A stretch of DNA of 64,000 bases. Source: Erwinia tracheiphila (lineage in GTDB: Bacteria > Pseudomonadota > Gammaproteobacteria > Enterobacterales > Enterobacteriaceae). Shown in pieces: positions 8,570 through 16,267 of this stretch. Each line of letters begins with the position of its first letter. Position 1 is the stretch's first letter. Both the position numbers and the translations under genes were made by a program. Location: contig NZ_CP089932.1 in NCBI RefSeq assembly GCF_021365465.1, positions 2,914,001 through 2,978,000 of the forward strand, read 5' to 3'. Below the pieces are notes generated by a model. That model saw only the letters and a program-made list of their open reading frames with translations, did not search any database and was not told the DNA's origin.

Positions 8570-8766
8570 GGATTAGACAGGAAATGACTTACCCTGGAAA
8601 AAGGGCGATTAATATGTCGCCGTGGTTTCAATGTCGCGCTTAATTTGGTCCGTCAGTGGGGATTTTACGGGGCAGGAACCGTACCTGTTCTGGAAAACGG
8701 CGATTAACATGTCGTCCGGGTCTAAATTCAATTTGGCAGTGTGGCAGTTTACGCTCCCCGGTAAGG
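8570..8766. other. Degenerate spacer between ssuA remnant and pepN
   Basis: This is where ssuDCB would be expected. I see no convincing match to those genes. An imperfect direct repeat of about 29 bp starts at 8594 and 8690 (CTGGAAAA.. GGCGATTAA.ATGTCG). A minus-strand frame of 62 codons (8609-8797) spans both repeats and resembles no family I recognise. Probably deletion debris. Confidence 0.4.
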
Positions 8767-8814
8767 CTGACCATGAATAAGGGGCGATAGCGATCACCCC
8801 TTATTCATGGTCAG
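8767..8814 (-). terminator. Long perfect hairpin downstream of pepN
   Basis: CTGACCATGAATAAGGGG (8767-8784) and its exact complement (8797-8814) form an 18-bp stem with a 12-nt loop, 11 bp beyond the pepN stop. No T-run follows in the direction of pepN transcription. It may be a 3' mRNA-protecting hairpin or a non-canonical terminator. Confidence 0.5.
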
Positions 8815-8825
8815 TTGTGCAGCAA

Positions 8826-11441
8826 TCAGTCAGTCAATGCCTTACTGATTTTTTCGTAAAGATCGCCAGACAATTTTTCCAGTTTCTGCAACTGTTCCAG
8901 CGCACCGCGCATCAATACCTGACGTTGAGTATCATAGCGCCTGAAGCGAATAAGCGGCTCAATCATCCTTGCGGCAGCCTGCGGATTTCGTGCGTTGAGC
9001 TCGATCAGAATATCAACCAGGAAACGATAACCACTGCCGTCTGGCGCGTGGAACACCGACGGGTTAAACGATGCAAATCCACCAATTAGAGAACGAACAC
9101 GATTGGGGTTATTGAGGTCAAATGAACGATGTTTAAGCAACTCACGGACACGACTCAGAACATCGTCAGACGGGCTGCTGGCCTGTAACATAAACCATTT
9201 GTCCATCACCAGCCCATCCTTGTGCCAGCGCTGGTCGAACGACTCAAGTAAACTTTTCTGGCACGGCAGCTGTGCCGCCACCGCAGCCGACAGGGCCGCC
9301 AGCGAATCCGTCATGTTGTCAGCCTGATGATACTGGGCAGTCACCAATTTCTCCGCCTGCACCCCGTCACCAAACGCCAGATAGCCCAGACAAACATTTT
9401 TCAGTGCGCGCCGGCCGATATCGGCATGATCCACCCGCCAGACCGAAGCATGACTGGCAAGGTACACCGCCAGCCATTCGTCCGCCAGCTCCGCCGCCAG
9501 CATCCGCACCAGTGCCTCACGCACTGCGGCAATGGCCGGGGGATCGATGGTGTCAAACAGCTCGGCAATTTCATTTTCAGCCGGCAGCGTGAGAATTTGC
9601 GCAATCAGTGCCGGATCGCTGTTTTCATCCAGCAGCACGCCGCGAAAGATATCTGCGAGATGCAGTGGCACCAACAGCGGTTGTCCCTGCTGATAGCGCA
9701 CCACATTCAGTTTGATATGCATGGATAGCAGGCTTTGCCCGGCATCCCACCGGGCAAAATCGTTGCGGGCATGGCGCATCAGAAAAGTCAGCTGTGCGTC
9801 GCTCCAGTTATAATCAAGTTTTACCGGCGCAGAAAACTCGCGCAGTAGTGACGGCACGGGTTGGCACGTGACGTTATCAAACACAAAACTTTGAAATTCA
9901 TCGGTCACGTTTAAAACATGATGGACAGTCTGACCATGACGCTGGAGCGGGATCACGCCGCCTTCGCTGTCGTAAAGCTCAATATCTAACGGAATATGCA
10001 GTGGCAGTTTTTCTTTCTGGTCGGCCGTGATGGGCGTCATCTGCGTGACATGCAGGGTATACTGTTGCAACTCTGGATTATAATCATCCCGCACCGAGAC
10101 TACAGGCGTACCAGACTGGCTGTACCACCGTCTGAACAGGAGCAGGTCAACACCAGAGGCGTCTTCCATCGCCTTAACAAAATCATCACAGGTCGCCGCG
10201 CTGCCATCATGCCGCTCGAAATAGAACCGCATTCCTTTTTGGAAATTCACTTCACCCAACAGCGTATGCAGCATGCGAATGACTTCAGAGCCTTTCTCAT
10301 ACACCGTATGCGTATAGAAGTTATTCATTTCAATCACCCGATCCGGACGAATGGGGTGCGCCATCGGGCTGGCATCCTCTGCAAACTGCAGGCCACGCAT
10401 TGTGCGAACGTTATTAATACGGTTTACCGCACGTGACCCCAAATCGGAGCTGAACTCCTGATCGCGGAATACCGTCAGTCCTTCTTTCAGGCTTAACTGG
10501 AACCAGTCACGACATGTCACCCGATTTCCTGTCCAGTTATGAAAATATTCATGGCCGATTACCGCTTCAATTCCCAGATAATCTTTATCCGTCGCGGTCT
10601 CTGCCTTCGCCAGAACGCATCTCGAGTTGAAAATGTTCAGCCCTTTGTTTTCCATCGCTCCCATATTGAAGAAATCGACCGCAACAATCATAAAGATGTC
10701 GAGATCGTATTCAAGACCAAAGCGCTCTTCATCCCATTTCATACTGTTTTTCAGCGAGGTCATCGCCCAGTCAGCGCGATCGAGATTGCCACGGTCAACA
10801 AAGATCTCCAGTGCCACCTCGCGGCCAGAACGGGTTTTGAAACTGTCACGCAGCACGTCAAAATCCCCGGCCACGAGGGCAAACAGGTAACAAGGTTTTG
10901 GAAAAGGATCGTGCCACTTCATCCAGTGGCGACCATCTTCCATTGGGCCGCCGTCGACACGGTTACCATTTGATAACAGGAAGGGATAAGTGGCCTGCTC
11001 GGCAATGATTGTCGTGGTAAAGCGTGCCAGCACATCCGGGCGATCAAGATACCAGGTAATATGACGAAAACCTTCCGCTTCACACTGCGTACACAGCGCC
11101 TTACCAGACTGGTACAGCCCTTCCAGGGCGGTGTTTATATCGGGATGAATATCATTGACGATGGTTAAGGTAAACGTCTCCGGCAATTGCCAGAGGATCA
11201 ATATCCCCTCGTCGAGTCGGTAATGCGGCCAGGGCTGACCATTAATATCCAGGGAGATAAGCGTTAACTCTTCCCCATCAAGGTGTAATTCGCTACCGGG
11301 CGCACCCATGCGGCAAATACGGCTGACAGCAGTGACGCGGGTTCTGCTGGCGTCCAGAAGAAATGTCAGATCGATATCGGTAATAGTGTAATCGGCCGCC
11401 CGATAATCATGGCGATGTTTAGCTTGAGGAAGTTGTGTCAT
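8826..11441 (-). CDS. pepN: Aminopeptidase N, 871 aa
   Basis: This cytoplasmic M1-family zinc aminopeptidase is the main broad-specificity aminopeptidase in enterobacteria. The exopeptidase motif GAMENKGLNIFN is near residue 262. The zinc site HEYFHNWTGNRVTCRDWFQLSLKEGLT near residue 298 has HExxH and the downstream Glu. The large C-terminal alpha-helical domain is complete to ALTD. The length is one residue more than E. coli PepN (870), and the start is MTQLPQAKHRHDYRAADY. It is divergent from pncB as in E. coli, but an IS91-family element now begins 80 bp upstream, so part of the original control region may be displaced. Confidence 0.97.
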   Translation of the reverse strand: MTQLPQAKHRHDYRAADYTITDIDLTFLLDASRTRVTAVSRICRMGAPGSELHLDGEELTLISLDINGQPWPHYRLDEGILILWQLPETFTLTIVNDIHPDINTALEGLYQSGKALCTQCEAEGFRHITWYLDRPDVLARFTTTIIAEQATYPFLLSNGNRVDGGPMEDGRHWMKWHDPFPKPCYLFALVAGDFDVLRDSFKTRSGREVALEIFVDRGNLDRADWAMTSLKNSMKWDEERFGLEYDLDIFMIVAVDFFNMGAMENKGLNIFNSRCVLAKAETATDKDYLGIEAVIGHEYFHNWTGNRVTCRDWFQLSLKEGLTVFRDQEFSSDLGSRAVNRINNVRTMRGLQFAEDASPMAHPIRPDRVIEMNNFYTHTVYEKGSEVIRMLHTLLGEVNFQKGMRFYFERHDGSAATCDDFVKAMEDASGVDLLLFRRWYSQSGTPVVSVRDDYNPELQQYTLHVTQMTPITADQKEKLPLHIPLDIELYDSEGGVIPLQRHGQTVHHVLNVTDEFQSFVFDNVTCQPVPSLLREFSAPVKLDYNWSDAQLTFLMRHARNDFARWDAGQSLLSMHIKLNVVRYQQGQPLLVPLHLADIFRGVLLDENSDPALIAQILTLPAENEIAELFDTIDPPAIAAVREALVRMLAAELADEWLAVYLASHASVWRVDHADIGRRALKNVCLGYLAFGDGVQAEKLVTAQYHQADNMTDSLAALSAAVAAQLPCQKSLLESFDQRWHKDGLVMDKWFMLQASSPSDDVLSRVRELLKHRSFDLNNPNRVRSLIGGFASFNPSVFHAPDGSGYRFLVDILIELNARNPQAAARMIEPLIRFRRYDTQRQVLMRGALEQLQKLEKLSGDLYEKISKALTD

Positions 11442-11521
11442 AAGTCACTCTTACGTCGATAATTAGTTAACCTTTGCCAGTCTATTCCTGTTGAGGCAAT
11501 GTTGCCATGTGGAATGCGCGC

Positions 11522-12974
11522 GAACGTAGCACGCCTTTGGCGTGAGCGGCCCTGCTGCGCAGCTTCGGGTGTTTGCATGACCGGCGCTCCGCTTTATACT
11601 CTGCAACCATGCATATCCCCCGCCCCGCCAAACTCCTCTTCACCGTCGATGACGGCTGGAACCGCTACCTCGAAAAACACGGCGACAACATCAGCGACTG
11701 GACCCGACTCTCCGTTGAGCGCATGCTCGCCTGTGGCACCTGCGCCATGGGCGTACGCCGCTACTGCTGTGCCTCGCCGGACTGCACGCACTCCCGCTTC
11801 TTCTGCCAGAGCTGCAAGTCAAAGGCCTGCAGCGCATGTGGCATGAAATCAACTGAGCAGTGGATAGCCGGGCAGCAGCACGTCCTGCCCGACTGCGAAT
11901 GGCAGCACATCACCTTTACCATGCCCCACCTGCTGTGGCCCTTCTTCAGCAACAACTGGCCCCTGCTCAACGACCTGTTCCGCTGCGCCACCCGCGCCAT
12001 GCTGAAGTGGGCGCGTCGGCAGGGTATAGAAGTCGGTATCTTCTGCGCCCTGCATACCTACGGCCGGCAGCTGAATCAGCATCCGCACATCCACGTGTCC
12101 GTCACCCGCGGTGGACTTGACGTAAAGCACGGCGTCTGGCGCAGCCTTTTCTTCAAAAAGAAGGCCGTGGAGGAAATCTGGCGGGGTGCCGTTATCCGCC
12201 TGCTGCGCAGCAGCTATGAGCGGGCCAGTCCCGGCACCCTGCCGGGACTGGGACATATCCGCGACGGGGAGCAGTGGCGGCGTTACCTGAAGGCACAGTA
12301 TGGCCGGCACTGGAAGGTACACTTCGCGAAGAAGACCCGGGGAGCCTGGCACAGCGTGAAATACCTCGGCCGCTACCTGAAGCGCCCGCCGGTGTCGGCT
12401 TCCCGTCTGCGACACTACGGCGGAGGCGCGGTAGTCCACCACTACCTCGATCACCGCACGGGAAAGCATAAACGCCAGATGCTGAGCCAGGAAGAGATGA
12501 TCGGGCGCTATATCAGCCACGTTCCGGCGCGGCATTTTAAGATGGTGCGCTACTCCGGCTTTCTGGCCAACCGCAAGCGGGGCACGCTGCTGCCGAAGGT
12601 TTACGAAGCGCTGGAGATGACGGTACGGGAAAAACCGAAGCGGCCCGGGTTTGCGGTGCTGATGAAAGGCTTCCTGGGCACGGATCCGTACCAGTGCATC
12701 CTCTGCAAAGGCCGGCTGCGTTTTGCCGGCGCCGTGGCGGGTGATCACGCCACAAAAATGCTCTCTGACAGGCTGTATCAGATGGCGAAAAAACGATGGC
12801 TGCGGATGCCTGAGCTGGATCGGTGCGCCTGAAAAACAGGTTTCAGGTTAAAAATACGGCGAAGATGGCATTTTCACATCAAAACCCACACAGATCAGCA
12901 GCAGCAATGGAGTAGATCGTGCCACTTTTCATGGTCAGGCGATCTCAAAAGAGGCGATTCAATCTCCTAACCAT
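11522..12974 (+). mobile_element. IS91-family element, type 2, copy A, 1453 bp
   Basis: The terIS end begins GAACGTAGCACGCC (11522). The oriIS end CCTAACCAT finishes at 12974 and is followed by CAAG (12975-12978), one of the two IS91-family target tetramers. Three copies of exactly 1453 bp occur in the window (A, B, C), all in the same orientation between pepN and pncB. Copy A carries 13 substitutions clustered in 88 bp (12358-12445) relative to B and C and is otherwise nearly identical. Confidence 0.93.
11609..12832 (+). CDS. IS91-family Y2 transposase (type 2, copy A), 407 aa
   Basis: The start at 11609 (MHIPRPAKLLFTVDDGW) aligns with the type 1 transposase start; an upstream ATG at 11573 would add 12 residues that match nothing. 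It has an N-terminal Cys-rich zinc region (CASPDCTHSRFFCQSCKSKACSACG), the HUH motif HPHIH near residue 160, and the two-tyrosine motif YLGRY near residue 254. It differs from copies B and C at a few residues (Ala for Val in ERASPG; Gly for Ala in HYGGGAV). It is intact. Confidence 0.93.
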   Translation: MHIPRPAKLLFTVDDGWNRYLEKHGDNISDWTRLSVERMLACGTCAMGVRRYCCASPDCTHSRFFCQSCKSKACSACGMKSTEQWIAGQQHVLPDCEWQHITFTMPHLLWPFFSNNWPLLNDLFRCATRAMLKWARRQGIEVGIFCALHTYGRQLNQHPHIHVSVTRGGLDVKHGVWRSLFFKKKAVEEIWRGAVIRLLRSSYERASPGTLPGLGHIRDGEQWRRYLKAQYGRHWKVHFAKKTRGAWHSVKYLGRYLKRPPVSASRLRHYGGGAVVHHYLDHRTGKHKRQMLSQEEMIGRYISHVPARHFKMVRYSGFLANRKRGTLLPKVYEALEMTVREKPKRPGFAVLMKGFLGTDPYQCILCKGRLRFAGAVAGDHATKMLSDRLYQMAKKRWLRMPELDRCA

Positions 12975-13299
12975 CAAGATCATCGTTAGCCCGGTACATT
13001 CTACAGTATCGCCAGGACTTGTAAGACAGAACTGGCGGTTGCACGAATATTACGATGAGCATTGTAATTAACAAGCCTATACCCGTAGAAATAATGTAAA
13101 CTTGGTTACTTGAAAGAATTATCCAGATAAATACAACCATACAGCCGAAAAGCACCCACAACACAATTTTAAAACGATTAGCAAGATCATGAATGGATTC
13201 ACCCAAACTCCCTCCATAACTATCTACATTGTTTTTGATTTTTTGTAGATCAGCATGGCTAAAACCAGACTTCAGTAATGCTGCTTCACTCACTTTCAT
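12967..13299 (-). pseudogene. Small two-helix membrane protein, 3' end cut by IS91 copy A
   Basis: This is a protein of 110 codons as it now reads (MKVSEAALLKSGFSHADLQKIKNNVDSYGG...). The soluble N-terminal segment of about 40 residues is followed by two transmembrane helices (WVLFGCMVVFIWIILSS and STGIGLLITMLIVIFVQPP) and a basic tail. The last two residues and the stop codon come from the IS91 oriIS end (boundary at 12974), so the original C terminus is lost. The family is not recognised. Small membrane proteins in such islands are often immunity proteins, but nothing here proves it. Confidence 0.55.
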
Positions 13300-13594
13300 A
13301 GCATCTCACCTTCCATCCTTAAAATGTAGATACTTCTCTGGAGCAAAGTATACACAAAAAATTCGGGAAAATCTGGCTCATTCCATCCATCAGATGGTGA
13401 TTTTTTGATAGATAAAACAGAATGATATTTTACTAGCGTGGTTTTTTACACGATTGGACCCCAACCCCCTATAATAAAAAAATTTATTCATAACTGCCTC
13501 AACTTATTATTGATTACTGAAGCAAACCATTTTGCAGGATGGTCGGGACTATCTGAAAATAAAATAGCGGCGTCAGCGCAGTTGTTCTGCTTAG

Positions 13595-13903
13595 TTATCC
13601 CCGCAGACATCCTGCCCGGCACACCCTGCGACAGGCCCAGGATAAGGCCTTCATTATCGCGATGCTGATTACCCGCTCCCCTGTCACAACGGCGGGAGGC
13701 CAGATCCCGGCCGGGTGATGCAGCGCAACTCCGGCAATCCACGGTATCAACAGCCCGGCGAAAATGACACCCGCCGTGAGCAGAAGCTGGCAGATAAATA
13801 ACCGTATTCCGAATCCAGGCCGTTCACTTTTATAAAGAGCAAAAACGCTTTTAACGATACCAGATACAAACAACACAATGCCAAAAAGATTTTCTACATT
13901 CAT
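13595..13903 (-). CDS. Hypothetical small membrane protein, 102 aa
   Basis: The protein begins MNVENLFGIVLFVSGIVKSVFALYKSERPGFGIRLF and has about two to three hydrophobic helices (LFGIVLFVSGIVKSVFAL, LFICQLLLTAGVIFAGLLIPWIAGVAL). The C-terminal 20 residues (WACRRVCRAGCLRG) look unlike a membrane protein, and an overlapping frame stays open to 13488, so a late frameshift is possible. It lies on the same strand as, and upstream of, the truncated membrane-protein gene at 12967-13299. The function is unknown. Confidence 0.45.
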   Translation of the reverse strand: MNVENLFGIVLFVSGIVKSVFALYKSERPGFGIRLFICQLLLTAGVIFAGLLIPWIAGVALHHPAGIWPPAVVTGERVISIAIMKALSWACRRVCRAGCLRG

Positions 13904-14239
13904 CGAATCTCCGTTTTTTATTTTTTAAAATGCCTTTTCAACCTGGTTTCAGACGCACAGAGTTGCTCCGGCAAATTTTGCCAGAGAGTATCAATTTACG
14001 TTTTTATCGCCGCGCGCTGACGACTCTGTACACAGTATTTCGATGCTGCGTGACGTATGAGCCAAGTATATAAAGGAGGGATGAGAGCAAATTAAATTGC
14101 CTCTATATTATATTAACATAAATTAACAACTTAGTCAAAATTTTTATTGATTATGTAGGTTTTTTATGATAGTTAACTTTCCTGTCTGGCCTTGTTTCAT
14201 AAAACTGTATGGGGAACCGGTCATCTTTTCCATCGTTGC
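13904..14239. other. A/T-rich spacer between membrane-protein gene and IS21 remnant
   Basis: There is no open frame of note. The right half (about 14080-14180) is strongly A/T-rich, unlike the neighbouring genes. It could hold the promoter for the minus-strand membrane-protein genes. No repeat or RNA gene is recognised. Confidence 0.35.
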
Positions 14240-14242
14240 GGT

Positions 14243-14716
14243 TTAGCGGTATTTCCCCTGGCGTTCCAGCCTGTTTTCCTGACGCGCCTTCATCAGCGTT
14301 GCTATCAGCCTGTCCAGCGGCATGAACAGCACCCGGTGGCCGGCATCCGCCGCCTTCACGCCCAGTGCTACCGCCAGATGGTTTTTACCCACGCCCGGAG
14401 GGCCCAGCAGGATCACGTTTTCGCTGCGCTCCATGAACGCCAGCCCGGCCAGCTCTCTCACCACCTTGCGGTCGATGCCCGGCTGGAAGCTGAAGTCGAA
14501 CTGCTCCAGCGTCTTCACCCACGGCAGGCGGGCCTGCTTCAGCCGGGACTCCATCCCACGTTGATGGCGGCCACTCCATTCCTGTTGCAGTGCGCGGCAC
14601 AGGAATTCGCGGTAGTTAAGTTCTTCCTTCGCTGCCTGTTCCAGCAGGCTTTCCACCTGGTATCCCAGATGCTCCATTTTCAGACGGCCCAGCAGCGTTT
14701 CCAGTTCATGCATCAC
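14243..14716 (-). pseudogene. istB: istB remnant (IS21-family helper ATPase), C terminus missing
   Basis: IstB is the AAA+ ATPase that assists the IS21 transposase IstA. This frame has 157 codons against about 250-260 in the family. The N-terminal domain (MMHELETLLGRLKMEHLGYQVESLLEQAAKEELNYREFL) and Walker A are present, but Walker A reads GPPGVGKNHLA where the family has Thr. The frame ends at GKYR before Walker B and sensor I. It overlaps the istA fragment by 4 bp. It is non-functional. Confidence 0.88.
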
Positions 14717-14990
14717 AACAGCTCCTCATAAGTGCTCAGCGGCCGGTGTTCCACCATGCTGACCTGCTGCCACAGCGACGCATGGTGCTCCGGAAAGGTC
14801 TGCCATCCTGCACCGCGGTCCTTCAGACGATGAGTGGTCACAAGCTGTTCATTGCCGTAAATCCTCAGTTCATTATCCAGCGTGATACGGACAGACACCG
14901 GGCGGCCGCACCAGGTTTCCGGCACGGAGTAACGGTTACCCCGAACCTCGATATAGCTGTCCCAGGCCACGTGACGGATACCCGCGGACA
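14713..14990 (-). pseudogene. istA: istA 3' fragment (IS21-family transposase C terminus)
   Basis: This is the C-terminal piece of an IstA transposase, with the typical beta-rich domain (SYIEVRGNRYSVPETWCGRPVSVRI) and the end LSTYEELL. It overlaps istB by ATGA (14713-14716), as in intact IS21 elements. The DDE core is missing. Upstream, at about 14990, the sequence passes into a fragment of an unrelated IS6-family transposase. Confidence 0.82.
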
Positions 14991-15052
14991 CACTGTGCGA
15001 TAATATCAACGGGATAATGCAGGCGTTTAAAGGTTTTTCGGATCAGGGGCAT
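14990..15052 (-). pseudogene. IS6-family transposase 5' fragment
   Basis: From an ATG at 15052 the minus strand encodes MPLIRKTFKRLHYPVDIIAQ followed by CVR, the N terminus of an IS6-family DDE transposase different from the IS26-like one at 16331. After about 21-23 codons it joins the IS21 istA fragment. This is a deletion or insertion scar between two mobile elements. Confidence 0.65.
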
Positions 15053-15151
15053 GGTCAGGCAACATCATAAAAAAAACAGCAGGTTACCTGATTAACTGCT
15101 TAATGCGACAGAGCCTATGGATGCAATGCAGTATTGAATAATAGCCTTCAT

Positions 15152-15185
15152 GCTAATTAAGCACTTGAGCTAATTAAGTATTTGA
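15152..15185. promoter_or_regulatory. Tandem 17-bp repeats upstream of toxin-antitoxin operon
   Basis: GCTAATTAAGCACTTGA (15152-15168) is followed directly by GCTAATTAAGTATTTGA (15169-15185), and a third partial GCTAA begins at 15186. It lies 30-60 bp upstream of the toxin start. Such repeats are typical operators through which an antitoxin represses its own operon. This is inferred from position and symmetry only. Confidence 0.6.
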
Positions 15186-15214
15186 GCTAACATTAAATCA
15201 GGGAGGACAGCACA

Positions 15215-15535
15215 TTGTTTACTGTCAGATTTCATGAAGAAGCGGAAACTGAGTTAGACGAGTTGCACCCGGTGATAGGTGCAAAAATGTTGAAGCTACT
15301 TGAGAAGCTGGAACAAAACCCACAGGCGCTCAGAGAGCCGCACTGTAAACCCATCGGAAATGGGCTGTTTGAGCTGACAACAAAGGGCGGTGACATTGCC
15401 CGTGGATTGTGGGTTTATCAGTCGGGTAAGCGAATTTTTGTATTGCGGATTTTTATCAAAAAAACACCCAAAACACCGCGCCCTGAAATAGATCTGGCAT
15501 GGCGCAGGCTGGAGGATATGCAGAATGAAGAGTAA
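15215..15535 (+). CDS. HigB/RelE-superfamily toxin, 106 aa (TTG start)
   Basis: This is a predicted ribosome-associated mRNA interferase of the phage-derived Gp49-like/HigB group. The start is MFTVRFHEEAETELDEL from TTG, with GGGAGG seven bases before it. The body has KPIGNGLFELTTKGGDIARGLWVYQSGKRIFVLRIFIKKTPKTPRPEIDLAWRR, matching the RelE fold with its basic C-terminal strand. The toxin-first order and the 11-bp overlap with the downstream antitoxin are as in HigBA modules. Confidence 0.85.
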   Translation: MFTVRFHEEAETELDELHPVIGAKMLKLLEKLEQNPQALREPHCKPIGNGLFELTTKGGDIARGLWVYQSGKRIFVLRIFIKKTPKTPRPEIDLAWRRLEDMQNEE

Positions 15536-15803
15536 GACTCTTGCAGAAGTAAAAGCAAAAATGATGCAGCGTGAAGAGTTCCGCGCAGCATATGAAGCAG
15601 AAGAACGCAAAGAACGCCTGCAGGCGCTACTTGAAGAGTGGCGAAATCATGCGGGCCTCACCAGTTCCCAGGTTGCTGAACGGATGGGGGTCAAGCCGCC
15701 GACAGTGTCCCGGATGGAAAAAAACATAACGTCAGCAACGTTTGAAACTCTCGCACGTTATGCCAGGGCTTGCGGTATCAGTGACGCGAAACTTTATTTT
15801 TAA
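15525..15803 (+). CDS. HigA-type antitoxin with Xre/Cro helix-turn-helix, 92 aa
   Basis: The N-terminal half is charged and helical (KTLAEVKAKMMQREEFRAAYEAEERKERLQALLEEWR). The C-terminal half is an HTH of the Xre type (LTSSQVAERMGVKPPTVSRMEKN). It starts inside the toxin gene, so translation is coupled. It is expected to neutralise the toxin and repress the operon through the 17-bp repeats upstream. It is intact. Confidence 0.88.
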   Translation: MKSKTLAEVKAKMMQREEFRAAYEAEERKERLQALLEEWRNHAGLTSSQVAERMGVKPPTVSRMEKNITSATFETLARYARACGISDAKLYF

Positions 15804-15820
15804 ATACAGAGGGAAGAACA

Positions 15821-16108
15821 ATGAGGGTACTTCTGGGAACGGCTGCGGCAGTTGCATTTTTTACGTTGTTAATGGCAGCAGGTATATTTGAAGCAGGTCA
15901 GACTGTAACTTCCGTGGGGATCGTGGTTGCCAGCGTCTGGCTCGGGAGCCAACTCAAAAACAGGGCGCTGGGTACGGTGATCGGGGCCGCGCTGGGAGTT
16001 ATGATTGCCTGGGGGGTCGTTAACTACACGACAACGCTTAAACAGCAGGAATGTGCAGAGGCAACCGGACTGGCTAAAGCTGGGTGTCGGAGTCTCGGTG
16101 TTCAATGA
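15821..16108 (+). CDS. Small membrane protein downstream of HigBA, 95 aa
   Basis: The start at 15821 has GAGGGAAG upstream and lies 17 bp after the antitoxin, so it is probably in the same transcript. Two or three hydrophobic segments (VLLGTAAAVAFFTLLMAAGIF, SVGIVVASVWLGSQL, LGTVIGAALGVMIAWGVVNY) are followed by a short soluble tail with two cysteines (CAEATGLAKAGC). The family is not recognised. No signal peptidase site is obvious. Confidence 0.55.
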   Translation: MRVLLGTAAAVAFFTLLMAAGIFEAGQTVTSVGIVVASVWLGSQLKNRALGTVIGAALGVMIAWGVVNYTTTLKQQECAEATGLAKAGCRSLGVQ

Positions 16109-16267
16109 GGGGGCAGTTTGGATATCGGAAATTATCGTACGGTAAGCCTGTTTTTTGAGCAAACCACGTTATCGCATAAGGGTGTACTCTTATGCTATAC
16201 GGTGTTTTCAGGGCGTTTTGCCAGCCACTGTTGAAACTCATGATGCATTTAGAGAGGTGCAAATGAT
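16109..16267. other. Spacer between membrane-protein gene and IS26-like element
   Basis: No gene is seen. The stretch ends at the left inverted repeat of the IS26-like element (16268). Confidence 0.4.

Noticed and set aside
11849..12748. Long minus-strand open frame (299 codons) inside IS91 copy A, with similar frames in the other copies and at 1538-2254 and 41320-42036
   Set aside because: They are antisense to intact transposases in high-GC sequence, match no family and follow the sense codons' third-position bias; shadow frames.
15152..15190. Tandem 17-bp repeats as a CRISPR array
   Set aside because: The repeats are directly adjacent with no spacers, only two and a partial copy, just before a toxin gene; operator repeats explain them better.
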